Below, piece after piece: positions 26,179-35,915 of a stretch of 64,000 nucleotides of DNA (its first letter is position 1; each line of letters begins with the position of its first letter). The notes below the pieces were generated by a model that saw only the letters and a program-made list of their open reading frames with translations, did no database searches and had not been told where the DNA came from. Both the position numbers and the translations under genes were made by a program. Source of the DNA: Xanthobacteraceae bacterium. GTDB lineage: Bacteria; Pseudomonadota; Alphaproteobacteria; Rhizobiales; Xanthobacteraceae. Where the stretch lies: contig JAQSWY010000019.1 in assembly GCA_029266425.1 (NCBI GenBank), forward strand, positions 33,316 to 97,315. The letters are read 5' to 3'.

Positions 26179-27702
26179 ATGACGTCGTCTCAGTCTGCCG
26201 CTGCCAGAAGCGTCGCCGCAACGAGCCTTGCCGACCACAAGCCGCACGGCATGGAGCGCCTGGCGGACACTCGCCTCTACCGGCCCTTCGCCTTCATCGG
26301 CGGCCGTTGGCGCTCGGCGGCCTCGGGTGCCCTCGTCGAGGTCACCAATCCCGCGAATGGCGAGGCGATCGGCCATGTGCCGGACATGGGCCGCGAGGAG
26401 GCGCGCGAGGCGGTGGAGGCGGCCAAGGCGGCTTTCGGTCCGTGGCGAGCACTGCTGCCGCAGGAGCGCGCCCGGCTGCTGCGCGCATGGCACGAGCAGA
26501 TCCTGGCCCATGCCGAGGACCTCGCGGTGCTGATGACGCTGGAGCAGGGCAAGCCGCTCAATGAGTCGTGCGGCGAGATCGCCTATGGCGCGAGCTTCGT
26601 CGAATGGTTCGCCGAGGAGGCCAGGCGCATCGAGGGCGAGATGCCGATGAGCCATCTTCCCGGCCGGCTGATGACGGTGCGGCGCGAGCCGGTCGGCGTC
26701 GTCGCCTGCATCACGCCGTGGAACTTCCCCTCGGCGATGATCACCCGCAAGGCCGCTGCCGCGCTCGCCGCCGGCTGCACCGTGGTGGTGCGCCCGGCCT
26801 CGGAGACGCCGTTCTCGGCACTCGCCCTGGCCGAGCTGGCCGAGCGCGCCGGCCTCCCGGCAGGCGTCTTCAACGTGGTGACCGGCGTGCCGGAGCCGAT
26901 CGTCTCCGAGTTAGTCGAGCATCCGCTGGTGCGCGCGGTCAGCTTCACCGGCTCGACCGAGATCGGCAAGCGGCTGCTGCGCCAGGGTGCCGAGCGCATG
27001 AAGCGCATGTCGATGGAACTCGGCGGCCACGCGCCCTTCATCGTGTTCCCGGATGTCGACCTCGACGAGGCGGTGGCAGCGGCGCTCGATGCCAAGTTCC
27101 AGACCACCGGGCAGGACTGCCTGGCGGCCAACCGGATCTATGTCCACGCCGATATCGTTGACGCCTTCGTCGCCCGCTTCGCCCGCCGTGTCGCGGCCTT
27201 GAAGATCGGCGACGGTTTCGAGGACGGCGTCGAGATCGGGCCGCTGATGCATGAGCGGGCGGTAGCCAAATGCGCCGCCCACGTAGCCGATGCCCGCGCC
27301 AAGGGCGGCCGCATCCTCACCGGCGGCACTTCCGACGGCCTGTTCTTCGCGCCGACGGTGATCGCCGGTGCCGACGAGACGATGGACATCTTCCGCGAGG
27401 AGACCTTCGGCCCGGTCGCCGCAGTGTTTTCCTTCCGCGACGAGGCCGAGGTGATCGCCTCGGCCAACGACAGCCGCTACGGCCTCGCCGCCTATCTCTT
27501 CACCCGCGACCACGACCGCATCTGCCGCATCACCGAGGCGCTGCACACCGGCATGGTCGCCGTCAATTGCGTGAAGATGACCGGTCATCCGATCCCGTTC
27601 GGCGGGGTGAGGGAATCCGGCCTCGGCCGCGAGGGCGGCCGGCACGCCATCCACGAATTCACCGACCTCAAATATGTCTGCGCCGCCTACCGGGCTGCGT
27701 GA
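26179..27702 (+). CDS. doeC: Aspartate-semialdehyde dehydrogenase (DoeC), ALDH superfamily
   Basis: A 507-residue NAD-dependent aldehyde dehydrogenase. The catalytic Glu280 (MELGGHAPF) and Cys314 (TTGQDCLAANR) are 34 residues apart, as in active ALDHs. The overall sequence is close to succinate-semialdehyde dehydrogenases. In this pathway DoeC oxidises L-aspartate-semialdehyde from DoeD to aspartate. ATG 26179 follows GGAG with eight bases. A 149-base gap separates it from doeX, long for this operon and room for a second promoter. Confidence 0.88.
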   Translation: MTSSQSAAARSVAATSLADHKPHGMERLADTRLYRPFAFIGGRWRSAASGALVEVTNPANGEAIGHVPDMGREEAREAVEAAKAAFGPWRALLPQERARLLRAWHEQILAHAEDLAVLMTLEQGKPLNESCGEIAYGASFVEWFAEEARRIEGEMPMSHLPGRLMTVRREPVGVVACITPWNFPSAMITRKAAAALAAGCTVVVRPASETPFSALALAELAERAGLPAGVFNVVTGVPEPIVSELVEHPLVRAVSFTGSTEIGKRLLRQGAERMKRMSMELGGHAPFIVFPDVDLDEAVAAALDAKFQTTGQDCLAANRIYVHADIVDAFVARFARRVAALKIGDGFEDGVEIGPLMHERAVAKCAAHVADARAKGGRILTGGTSDGLFFAPTVIAGADETMDIFREETFGPVAAVFSFRDEAEVIASANDSRYGLAAYLFTRDHDRICRITEALHTGMVAVNCVKMTGHPIPFGGVRESGLGREGGRHAIHEFTDLKYVCAAYRAA

Positions 27703-27716
27703 AGAAGGAGCCGCCC

Positions 27717-29096
27717 GTGGACCAGCTGATCAACGACATCTCGGCGCTCGACCGGGCGCATGTCTTCCACCCTTCCACCCATGCCGCGGCCTTCGCGCGC
27801 GGAGAGCTGCCGAACCGGATCATGACCGGTGGCGAGGGCGTCTACGTCGTCGATCGCGACGGCCAGCGCAGCCTCGACGCCTTTGCCGGGCTCTATTGCG
27901 TCAATGTAGGCTATGGCCGCACCGAGATTGCCGACGCCATCCATGAGCAGGCGCTGCAACTCGCCTACTATCACACCTATGTCGGCCACTCTAACGAGCA
28001 GATCATCCGCCTCTCCGAACGCATCGTCCGCCGCGCCGGCATGGGGATGAGCCGGGTCTATTACGGGCTGTCGGGCTCCGACGCCAACGAGACCAACATC
28101 AAGCTGGTCTGGTACTACAACAACGTGCTCGGCCGGCCCGAGAAGAAGAAGATCATCTCGCGCCAGCGCGGCTATCACGGCTCCGGCCTGATGACCGGCA
28201 GCCTGACCGGCCTCGCCACCTTCCACAACGCCTTTGACTTGCCGCTCGACCGCGTGCTGCACACCACCTGCCCGCATTATTGGCGCCACGCCGAGCCCGG
28301 CGAGAGCGAGCGCGACTTCTCGAAGCGGCTCGCCGCTGATCTCGATGCGCTGATCCGTGCCGAGGGACCGGAGACGGTCGCCGCGTTCATCGGCGAGCCG
28401 GTGCTCGGCACCGGCGGCATCATCCCGCCGCCCGAGGGCTATTGGGAAGAAATCCAGAAGGTCCTCAAAGCCCACGACGTGCTGCTGATTGCCGACGAGG
28501 TGGTCACGGCGTTCGGGCGCACCGGCGAGTATTTCGGCTCCCACACCTATGGCATCGAGCCGGACATCATCACCATCGCCAAGGGGGTAACCTCGGCCTA
28601 TCTGCCGCTGTCGGGCTCGATCATCGGCGAGCGGGTCTGGAAAGTGGTGGAAGAGGGCACGGACAAGCTCGGCCCGATCGGCCATGGCTGGACCTATTCG
28701 GCCCATCCGCTCTGCGCCGCCGCCGCCAACGCCAATCTCGACATCGTCGAGCGCGAAGCCCTCACCGACAATGCGAAGACCACCGGCGCCTATTTCCAGG
28801 CCCGGCTGCACGAGACCTTCGACGACCATCCGATGGTCGGCGAGGTGCGCGGCGTCGGTCTGCTCGCGGCGCTGGAGTTCGTCGCCGACAAAGCAGGCAA
28901 GACGCCATTCGACCCGAACTTGAAGATCGGCCCCAAGGTGTCGGCCGCGGCGCTCGAGGGCGGCATGATCGCCCGCGCCATGCCGCATGGCGACATACTC
29001 GGCTTCGCGCCGCCGCTGGTGCTCACCCGAGCCGGGGCCGACCGCATCGTCGAGATCGCAAAGGTCGCGGTCGATCGCGTCCATGCGTCGCTGTGA
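27717..29096 (+). CDS. doeD: Diaminobutyrate transaminase DoeD, class III aminotransferase
   Basis: A 459-residue class III PLP aminotransferase. The PLP lysine is in IITIAKGVTSAYLP (K289), the Asp in IADEVVTAFGRTG, and GLSGSDANET holds the cofactor phosphate. DoeD moves the amino group from L-2,4-diaminobutyrate to give aspartate semialdehyde for DoeC. GTG 27717 has AAGGAG at six bases and lies 15 bases after doeC. Confidence 0.88.
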   Translation: MDQLINDISALDRAHVFHPSTHAAAFARGELPNRIMTGGEGVYVVDRDGQRSLDAFAGLYCVNVGYGRTEIADAIHEQALQLAYYHTYVGHSNEQIIRLSERIVRRAGMGMSRVYYGLSGSDANETNIKLVWYYNNVLGRPEKKKIISRQRGYHGSGLMTGSLTGLATFHNAFDLPLDRVLHTTCPHYWRHAEPGESERDFSKRLAADLDALIRAEGPETVAAFIGEPVLGTGGIIPPPEGYWEEIQKVLKAHDVLLIADEVVTAFGRTGEYFGSHTYGIEPDIITIAKGVTSAYLPLSGSIIGERVWKVVEEGTDKLGPIGHGWTYSAHPLCAAAANANLDIVEREALTDNAKTTGAYFQARLHETFDDHPMVGEVRGVGLLAALEFVADKAGKTPFDPNLKIGPKVSAAALEGGMIARAMPHGDILGFAPPLVLTRAGADRIVEIAKVAVDRVHASL

Positions 29097-29104
29097 GCTC
29101 GAGG

Positions 29105-30250
29105 ATGGGCGAGCCCTATTTCACCGCCGAGGAATATGACGCTCGCATCGCGAGCGCCCGCCGCGAGATGGCGCGGCGCGACATTGAGCTCGCGCTGATC
29201 TCTTCGCCCGACAACATCTTCTATCTGACCGGGCTCGACCATTGGGGCTATTTCGCCCCGCACATGCTGATGCTGCGGTCTGAGGGCGAGCCGGTGCTGG
29301 TCACCCGCCGGATGGAGCAGGTGACGATCGCCAACCAGGTGAAGAACGCCCGCTTCGCCGGCCACACTGATTCCGAAACGGTAGCCGACATCGTGCTGCG
29401 CGAGATCGAAGCCGGTCCGCCGGCGCGGCGGATCGGGCTGGAAATGTGGGTGTCCGGCCTGCCTGCCGGCCTCGCTCAGACGATCCAGGCCGGGGCGGCG
29501 AATGCCGGCTTCGTCGACATCACCGGCCTCGTCGACGATCTGCGCCTGCTGAAGAGCCCGGCCGAGCAGGACTATATGCGTGCTGCCGCCGCTGTGACGG
29601 ATGCGGCGGCGGCTGCCGGCATCGAGAGGGTCGGCGTCGGCGCGAGCGAGGCGGAGGTCGCCGCCGCCTGCCTCGAGGTTATGACCGAGCGCGGCACCTA
29701 TCCCGGCTTCGGCCCCTTCATCCGCTCCACCGAACGGCTCGGCGAAGAGCACACCAGCTGGTCGGACAAGCGCCTCGCCCATGGCGACGCGGTTTTCTTC
29801 GAGCTCTCCGGCTGCGTCGCGCGCTATCACGCCCCGCTCGGCCGGCTGGTGTTCGTCGGCGAGGCACCGGCCGCCGTCCATGACATGGCGGCAATCACCC
29901 GCGATGCCTTCGGCGTAGTAACCGAGGCCTTGCGGGACGGCGTGCTCGCCCGCGACGTCTACGCCGCCTGGCAAGGCGTCGTAGACCGTGCCGGCCTTGC
30001 TCATTACCGCCGCCACCATTGCGGCTACATGGTCGGCATCGGCGTGCCGCCGGGCTGGACCGGCGGCAACAAGGTGCTGGGACTGCGCCACGACAGCGAC
30101 GTGGTGATCCGCACCGGCATGAGCTTCCACGTGCTGTCCTGGCTGATGGGCACCGGGCGCGGCGACTTCTTCCTTTCCAACACCGTGCTGCTCGGCCCGG
30201 CCGGCTCCGAGGTGCTGACCCGGACCCCGACCGACGTCACCGTCCGGTAG
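29105..30250 (+). CDS. M24-family peptidase-like protein, DoeA paralogue
   Basis: A 381-residue creatinase/aminopeptidase-fold protein. An N-terminal domain (SSPDNIFYLTGLDHWG) is followed by a pita-bread domain from about 165. The first two metal aspartates of true M24 peptidases are replaced (FFELSGCVARYHAPLG), as in DoeA itself, suggesting a ring-opening hydrolase and not a peptidase. It sits directly before doeA. It may serve hydroxyectoine or a related cyclic compound; that is inference. ATG 29105 is used; GTG 29093 overlapping the doeD stop is possible. Confidence 0.82.
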   Translation: MGEPYFTAEEYDARIASARREMARRDIELALISSPDNIFYLTGLDHWGYFAPHMLMLRSEGEPVLVTRRMEQVTIANQVKNARFAGHTDSETVADIVLREIEAGPPARRIGLEMWVSGLPAGLAQTIQAGAANAGFVDITGLVDDLRLLKSPAEQDYMRAAAAVTDAAAAAGIERVGVGASEAEVAAACLEVMTERGTYPGFGPFIRSTERLGEEHTSWSDKRLAHGDAVFFELSGCVARYHAPLGRLVFVGEAPAAVHDMAAITRDAFGVVTEALRDGVLARDVYAAWQGVVDRAGLAHYRRHHCGYMVGIGVPPGWTGGNKVLGLRHDSDVVIRTGMSFHVLSWLMGTGRGDFFLSNTVLLGPAGSEVLTRTPTDVTVR

Positions 30251-30277
30251 CGACCTCGATCTGAAGCGGAGACTTCC

Positions 30278-31465
30278 ATGGAATTCGGCAGGAACAACAC
30301 CCCGTTCAGTGAAGCGGAGTTCGCAACCCGCGTCGCAAAGACGAAGGAGCGGATGGTCGCCGCCGGGCTCGACGCGCTGATCTGCAGCGATCCTGCCAAC
30401 ATGAACTATCTGACCGGCTATGACGGCTGGTCGTTCTATGTGCACCAGTGCGTCATCGTCCTGCAGGAGCTCGACCAGCCGCTGTGGTTCGGCCGTGCCC
30501 AGGACGTCAATGGCGCGCGGCTCACCACCGTGCTGCCCGACGCGAACATCATCGGCTATGCCGACGACTTCGTGCAGTCGAAGACCAAGCACCCGATGCA
30601 GGAGGTGGCGCGCCATCTCAAGGAGCGCGGGCTGGGCGCCGGCCGCGTCGGGGTGGAATCCGACAGCTATTATTTCACCGGCCGCTCGCAGGACGTGCTG
30701 CGCACGGAATTGGCCGATGCACGGATTCTGGACGCCGACGGGCTGGTGAACTGGGTCCGCGTGGTGAAGTCCGACGCCGAGATCGCGCTGATGTTGGAAG
30801 CGGCCACCATCACCGAGAAGATCATGAACCGCGCCATCGACACCATCGGCGCCGGCGTCCGGCAATGCGATGTCGCGGCCGAGATACTCGCCACCGGCAC
30901 GCGCGGCACCTCTGCCTATGGCGGCGACTATGCGGCGATCGTGCCGCTGATGCCGACCGGTGTCGGCACCTCCGGCCCACACATTACCTGGCGCGACGAG
31001 CCGTTCCTCAACAACACCGGCACCACCATCGAGATCGCCGGCGTGCGCCACCGCTACCATGTGCCGATGACGCGCACCGTCTATCTCGGCACGCCGCCGC
31101 AGAAGATGGCCGATGCTGCCAAGGTGGTGATCGAGGGCATCGAGGCGGCGCTCGCTATCGCCAAGCCCGGCGCCGGATCGCGCGACGTCCACGCCGCCTG
31201 GACCCAGACCATCGCACGCCACGGCCTCGTGAAGGATTCCCGCTGCGGCTATTCGATCGGCCTCAATTATCCCCCGGACTGGGGCGAGCGCACCGTTTCG
31301 CTGCGCTCGATCGACGAGACCATCCTCCAGCCGAACATGACCATCCACTTCATGCCCGGCATCTGGCTGGACGATTGGGGCATCGCGATCTCGGAACCGA
31401 TCCGCATCACCGAGACCGGCGTCGAGACCTTCTGCAACTTCCCCCGCCAGCTCTTCATGAAGTGA
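30278..31465 (+). CDS. doeA: Ectoine hydrolase DoeA (EutD), M24 family
   Basis: A 395-residue M24-fold enzyme. Signature stretches known from ectoine hydrolases are present: NYLTGYDGWSFYVHQCV, YGGDYAAIVPLMPTG, EIAGVRHRYHVPMTRT and IGLNYPPDWGERTVSLR. DoeA opens the ectoine ring to N-alpha-acetyl-diaminobutyrate, the substrate of DoeB. The M24 metal aspartates are replaced by Glu/His as in the family. It starts 27 bases after the paralogue. Confidence 0.92.
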   Translation: MEFGRNNTPFSEAEFATRVAKTKERMVAAGLDALICSDPANMNYLTGYDGWSFYVHQCVIVLQELDQPLWFGRAQDVNGARLTTVLPDANIIGYADDFVQSKTKHPMQEVARHLKERGLGAGRVGVESDSYYFTGRSQDVLRTELADARILDADGLVNWVRVVKSDAEIALMLEAATITEKIMNRAIDTIGAGVRQCDVAAEILATGTRGTSAYGGDYAAIVPLMPTGVGTSGPHITWRDEPFLNNTGTTIEIAGVRHRYHVPMTRTVYLGTPPQKMADAAKVVIEGIEAALAIAKPGAGSRDVHAAWTQTIARHGLVKDSRCGYSIGLNYPPDWGERTVSLRSIDETILQPNMTIHFMPGIWLDDWGIAISEPIRITETGVETFCNFPRQLFMK

Positions 31466-31494
31466 GCGGAACATCACGGCACGCAAAAAGCGCC

Positions 31495-32748
31495 ATGGCC
31501 TATTCAGCCCTGTCCCTCATCAAGGGCGCCCTCACCGGGAACCGGTCCTGGCGCGAGACCTGGCGCAAGGCGGAGCCGAAGCGCGCCTATGATGTGGTGA
31601 TCATCGGCGGCGGCGGGCACGGCCTCGCCACCGCCTTCTACCTCGCCGAGAACCACGGCATCCGCAGCGTCGCGGTGTTGGAAAAGGGTTATGTCGGCGG
31701 TGGCAATGTCGGACGCAACACGACGATCGTGCGCTCCAACTACATGCTCGATGGCAACACCCAGTTCTACGAGCACTCGATGAAGCTCTGGGAGGGCCTG
31801 TCCGGCGCGCTCGGCTACAATGTGATGTTCTCGCAGCGCGGGCAACTGGTGCTGGCGCACTCGGCCGACCAGCTCGACAGCTTCACCCGCCGCGCCAACA
31901 TCATGCGGCTGAACGGCATCGATGCCGAGATCCTCGGCCTCGACGATGTCCGCCGCATGGTGCCCTATGTGGACTTCTCGCCCGAGGCGCGCTTCCCGGT
32001 CCATGGCGGCATCTTCCAGGGGCGCGCCGGCACCGCGCGGCACGATGCCGTCGCCTGGGGCTATGCCCATGCCGCCGACGCCCGCGGCGTCGACATCATC
32101 GAAGGCTGCGAGGTGCTCGGTTTCCTCCGGAAGGGCGGGCGCATCACCGGTGTCGAGACCACGCGCGGCACGATCGGTGCCGGCGGCGTCGGCATGGCGG
32201 TGGCGGGCCACACCAGCGAGCTCGGGCGCAAGGCCGGCCTCGAACTGCCGATCGAGAGCCATGTGCTGCAAGCCTTCGTCACCGAGCCGATCAAGCCGCT
32301 GGTGAACCAGGTGGTGGCCTACGGCGCCGACCATTTCTATGTCAGCCAGTCCGACAAGGGCGGCCTCGTCTTCGGCGGCAATCTCGACGGCTATAACTCC
32401 TATGCCCAGCGCGGCAATCTCGGCGTGGTGCGCGAGGTGGCGGAAGCGGCGATCGCCTTGATGCCGAACATCGCGCGGCTGCGGCTGCTGCGGCACTGGG
32501 GCGGCATCATGGACATGACCCCGGACGCCAGCCCGATCATCGCGCCGACCCCGGTGGACGGCCTCTTCCTCAATGGCGGCTGGTGCTATGGTGGCTTCAA
32601 GGCGACGCCGGCCTCGGGCTGGTGCTTCGCGCATCTGCTTGCAACCGGCGAAAGCCACGCCCTCGCCCGCGCCTTCGCGCTCGACCGCTTCCGCACCGGT
32701 GCCGTGATCGACGAGGCCGGCGTCGGCCCCTTCTTCTGGCGCCAATAG
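31495..32748 (+). CDS. soxB: Sarcosine oxidase beta subunit
   Basis: A 417-residue FAD/FMN amine oxidase. The Rossmann motif DVVIIGGGGHGLATAFYL is at about 33-50, and GGIMDMTPDASPIIAPTPV and GWCYGGFKATPASGW near the end are typical of heterotetrameric SoxB. The complex demethylates sarcosine to glycine, H2O2 and formaldehyde (as methylene-THF). It is 29 bases from doeA on the same strand, so likely co-transcribed with the ectoine genes. Confidence 0.9.
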   Translation: MAYSALSLIKGALTGNRSWRETWRKAEPKRAYDVVIIGGGGHGLATAFYLAENHGIRSVAVLEKGYVGGGNVGRNTTIVRSNYMLDGNTQFYEHSMKLWEGLSGALGYNVMFSQRGQLVLAHSADQLDSFTRRANIMRLNGIDAEILGLDDVRRMVPYVDFSPEARFPVHGGIFQGRAGTARHDAVAWGYAHAADARGVDIIEGCEVLGFLRKGGRITGVETTRGTIGAGGVGMAVAGHTSELGRKAGLELPIESHVLQAFVTEPIKPLVNQVVAYGADHFYVSQSDKGGLVFGGNLDGYNSYAQRGNLGVVREVAEAAIALMPNIARLRLLRHWGGIMDMTPDASPIIAPTPVDGLFLNGGWCYGGFKATPASGWCFAHLLATGESHALARAFALDRFRTGAVIDEAGVGPFFWRQ

Positions 32749-32754
32749 GTCACC

Positions 32755-33018
32755 ATGCTCCGCATCCCCTGCCCCAATTGCGGGCCGCGCAATGCCGACG
32801 AGTTCCGCTATGGCGGCGGCGCGTCGGTTATTCGCCCCGCTCATGACGATCCCGATCCGGAAGCCTGGTATCGCTATGTCTATCTCCGCGAGAACCCGAA
32901 GGGCGCGCATCGCGAATACTGGCAGCACGTGCTCGGCTGCCGTCGCTGGCTGGTGGTGACCCGCAACACCGCCAACCATGTGATCGCCGAAGTGAGCTTG
33001 GCAGGAGCGGGCGCATGA
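32755..33018 (+). CDS. soxD: Sarcosine oxidase delta subunit
   Basis: An 87-residue zinc protein. CPNCGPRN, then HREYWQHVLGCRRWLVV give the three Cys and one His that bind zinc in SoxD. Starts six bases after soxB and overlaps soxA by ATGA. Confidence 0.92.
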   Translation: MLRIPCPNCGPRNADEFRYGGGASVIRPAHDDPDPEAWYRYVYLRENPKGAHREYWQHVLGCRRWLVVTRNTANHVIAEVSLAGAGA

Positions 33019-35915
33019 GCGAAGGCCCCTTCCGCCTGCCCGCCGGCGGCCATATCGACCGGGCAGCACGCATCGAATTCCGCTTCGACGGCCACGACTA
33101 TAGCGGCCATGGTGGCGACACGCTGGCCTCCGCCTTGCTGGCCAACGGTGTGCGGCTGGTCGGGCGCAGCTTCAAGTACCACCGGCCACGCGGCGTGATG
33201 TGCGCCGGCGTCGAGGAGCCGAATGCGCTGGTCACCCTCGGAAGCGGTGCACGGCGCGAGCCCAACATCCCGGCGACCATGGTCGAGCTGGCGCCCGGCC
33301 TCAAGGCGGCGAGCCAGAACCGCTGGCCCTCGCTTCGATTCGATGTAATGGCGGTGAACCAGCTTTTCGCGCCGCTGCTCTCGGCCGGCTTCTACTACAA
33401 GACCTTCAAGGGTCCGACCCGCCGCTCCTGGCTCCTCTATGAGCACGTCATCCGGCGTGCCGCCGGCCTCGGCAAGGCGAGCACCGAGCCGGACCCCGAC
33501 CGCTACGACACCGAATATGCCTTTGCCAACGTGGCGGTGATCGGCGCCGGGCCGGCCGGGCTCGCCGCGGCGGTAGCTGCCCAGCGCGCCGGCGCGCGGG
33601 TGATGCTGATCGAGCAGGATTTCGCGCCCGGCGGCGGCCTGCTGGCCGAGCCGGCCGGCAGCGAAGCCGCGCAATGGATCGATACCATGCAGAGGGAGCT
33701 GGGCACGGTGCTGCGGCTGCGCACCACCGCCTTCGGCCTCTATGACGGCAACATGCTCGGCCTCGTCGAGCGGCGAAATGGCGAGACGGCGCGCCAGCGC
33801 CTCGTGCTGCTGCGGGCGAACTCGATCGTCTTCGCCACCGGCGCCATGGAGCGGCCGCTGCTCTTTGCCAACAATGACCGGCCGGGCGTCATGCTCGCCT
33901 CCGCGGTTCGCAATTATCTCAACCGCTTCGCCGTCGCCTGCGGCCGCCGCGCCGTGATCGCGACCGAGGACGACAGCGCCTATGCGACGGCCCGCGCGCT
34001 CGCTGCCGCCGGGGTCGATGTGACGCTGCTCGATGCGCGCCCGGCCGGCATCAAAGCGGAGTTCCCCGTGCTTCCGCAAGCGCGCCTGCTGGGAGTGAAG
34101 GGCGGCAGCGCCGTGCACGCGGCCATCGTCGAAGTGCAGGGACGCCGGATGGTCATTCCCTGCGATCTCGTCGCCACCTGCGGCGGCTGGACGCCGACCA
34201 TCCATCTCACTTCCCATCTCGGGGTGAAGCCGATCTATCGCGAGGATATCGACGCCTTCGTGCCGGGGCGGCTTGGCCCGGGCCAGTTCGTCGCCGGTGC
34301 GGTGACCGGCGCCTTCACGACATCCGAAGCGATCCGCGCCGGCGAGGCGGCGGGACGCGAGGCGGCGGGGGTGGCCGGGCGCAAGGCTAGCGCGGAAAGC
34401 ATCCCGGCACTCAGCTTGGCCGATAAGACGGGTCCTGCGTCGTCGCAGGAGCTTTTCGTGCCCAATGGCAAGGTGTTCATCGATTTCCAGAACGACGTGA
34501 CGACCGCCGACATAGCGCTCGCCCACCGCGAGGGCTTCCGTTCGGTCGAGCACCTCAAGCGCTACACCACGCTCGGCATGGGCACCGACCAAGGCAAGAC
34601 CGCCAATGTCGCCGCGCTGAAGCTGATGGCGGCGGCGCGCGGCGTGCCCGTCGCGGAAGCCGGCACCACCACCTTCCGCCCGCCGTTCTCGCCGGTCGCG
34701 GTCGGTGCGCTGGCCGGCCGCGCCGTCGGCCAGCATTTCAAGCCGATCCGCCGCACTCCCCTTCACGAATGGCACATCGCGCGAGGAGCCGAGATGATCG
34801 AAGTGGGGCTGTGGAAGCGCCCGCTCAACTACCCCCAGGCCGGTGAGGCGGGGGAACCCGCCTATGTGACGGAGATGCGGCTCGTCCGCTCTGCGGCCGG
34901 CATGGTCGACGTCTCGACGCTCGGCAAGATCGAGGTGATAGGCCCCGACGCCGTGGCTTTCCTTGAGCGCATCTATGTCAATGCCATAGCAAAGCTGAAG
35001 CCCGGCTATAGCCGCCATGTGGCGATGCTGCGCGACGACGGCATCGTCTTCGACGACGGGGTGCTCACCCGTCTCGGGCCGGACCGGTTCTTCCTCACCA
35101 CCTCGACGGCACGCGCCGCCGATGTGCAGTCCTGGTTCGAGTTCCTGGCGCAGACCGCCTGGCCGGATCTCAAGGTGCACATCGTCTCGGTGACCGACCA
35201 ATGGGCGGCGATCGCGCTGGCCGGACCGCTGAGCGGCAGCATCCTTGCCGCCGCCTTCCCGGCGCTCGACACCTCGGATGCCGCCCTGCCCAAGATGGGC
35301 TCGGTCGAAGGCCGCTTCGCGGGAGCGCCGCTGCGCATCCACCGGATGAGCTATTCCGGCGAGCGGGCCTATGAGCTCTATGTCGGCGCCCGGCAAGGCG
35401 AGGCACTGGCGCTGCATCTCGATGCGGCAGGGGCGCCCTTCGGCCTGAAGCCCTATGGCGTCGACGCCATGGGCGCGCTGCGCATCGAGAAGGGCTACGC
35501 GGCCGGCGGCGAGATCGACGGCACCACGACGCTGGAGGATATCGGCCTCGGCATGGTGGCCTGGCCAGGCGGCGGTTTCGTCGGCGATGTGCTGCGCAAG
35601 CGGCCCGCGCTTGCGGATCCATCCCGCCGCCAGCTGGTCGGCCTCGAATGCCTGGAGCCGGACGACCGGCTGCGCAGCGGCGCGATCCTGTTCGCGGAAG
35701 GCGCGCCGCGGGTGGGCCACGGCATTGGCCACATCACGGCCGTCACCTACAGCCCAGATCTCGACCGCCACATCGCGCTCGCGCTGCTGGCCGGCGGCCC
35801 ATCGATGCTCGACCGGACGGTGATCTCTGCTTCACCCGTCCACGGCGAAGCGACGCCCGCCCGCGTGGTCTCGCCAGCCTTCCTCGATCCGCAGGGGACG
35901 CGTCTCGATGCCTGA
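33015..35915 (+). CDS. soxA: Sarcosine oxidase alpha subunit
   Basis: A 966-residue subunit. The N-terminal part has GHGGDTLASALLANGV and SFKYHRPRGVMCAG, then the NAD-binding Rossmann motif VAVIGAGPAGLAAAVAAQRA (about 174-193), a second dinucleotide segment, and from about 600 a GcvT-like folate-binding domain (VDVSTLGKIEVIGPDA; GLKPYGVDAMGALRIEKGY). The length is normal for the family. It transfers the methyl-derived formaldehyde to tetrahydrofolate within the complex. Confidence 0.92.
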   Translation: MSEGPFRLPAGGHIDRAARIEFRFDGHDYSGHGGDTLASALLANGVRLVGRSFKYHRPRGVMCAGVEEPNALVTLGSGARREPNIPATMVELAPGLKAASQNRWPSLRFDVMAVNQLFAPLLSAGFYYKTFKGPTRRSWLLYEHVIRRAAGLGKASTEPDPDRYDTEYAFANVAVIGAGPAGLAAAVAAQRAGARVMLIEQDFAPGGGLLAEPAGSEAAQWIDTMQRELGTVLRLRTTAFGLYDGNMLGLVERRNGETARQRLVLLRANSIVFATGAMERPLLFANNDRPGVMLASAVRNYLNRFAVACGRRAVIATEDDSAYATARALAAAGVDVTLLDARPAGIKAEFPVLPQARLLGVKGGSAVHAAIVEVQGRRMVIPCDLVATCGGWTPTIHLTSHLGVKPIYREDIDAFVPGRLGPGQFVAGAVTGAFTTSEAIRAGEAAGREAAGVAGRKASAESIPALSLADKTGPASSQELFVPNGKVFIDFQNDVTTADIALAHREGFRSVEHLKRYTTLGMGTDQGKTANVAALKLMAAARGVPVAEAGTTTFRPPFSPVAVGALAGRAVGQHFKPIRRTPLHEWHIARGAEMIEVGLWKRPLNYPQAGEAGEPAYVTEMRLVRSAAGMVDVSTLGKIEVIGPDAVAFLERIYVNAIAKLKPGYSRHVAMLRDDGIVFDDGVLTRLGPDRFFLTTSTARAADVQSWFEFLAQTAWPDLKVHIVSVTDQWAAIALAGPLSGSILAAAFPALDTSDAALPKMGSVEGRFAGAPLRIHRMSYSGERAYELYVGARQGEALALHLDAAGAPFGLKPYGVDAMGALRIEKGYAAGGEIDGTTTLEDIGLGMVAWPGGGFVGDVLRKRPALADPSRRQLVGLECLEPDDRLRSGAILFAEGAPRVGHGIGHITAVTYSPDLDRHIALALLAGGPSMLDRTVISASPVHGEATPARVVSPAFLDPQGTRLDA

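Noticed and set aside
28790..31486. 898-codon minus-strand frame opposite the M24 genes
   Set aside because: Antisense artefact of GC-rich codon bias; the plus strand carries two well-matched M24 proteins.
32880..35771. 963-codon minus-strand frame opposite soxA
   Set aside because: Low-complexity composition and no domain, while soxA is full length on the plus strand.
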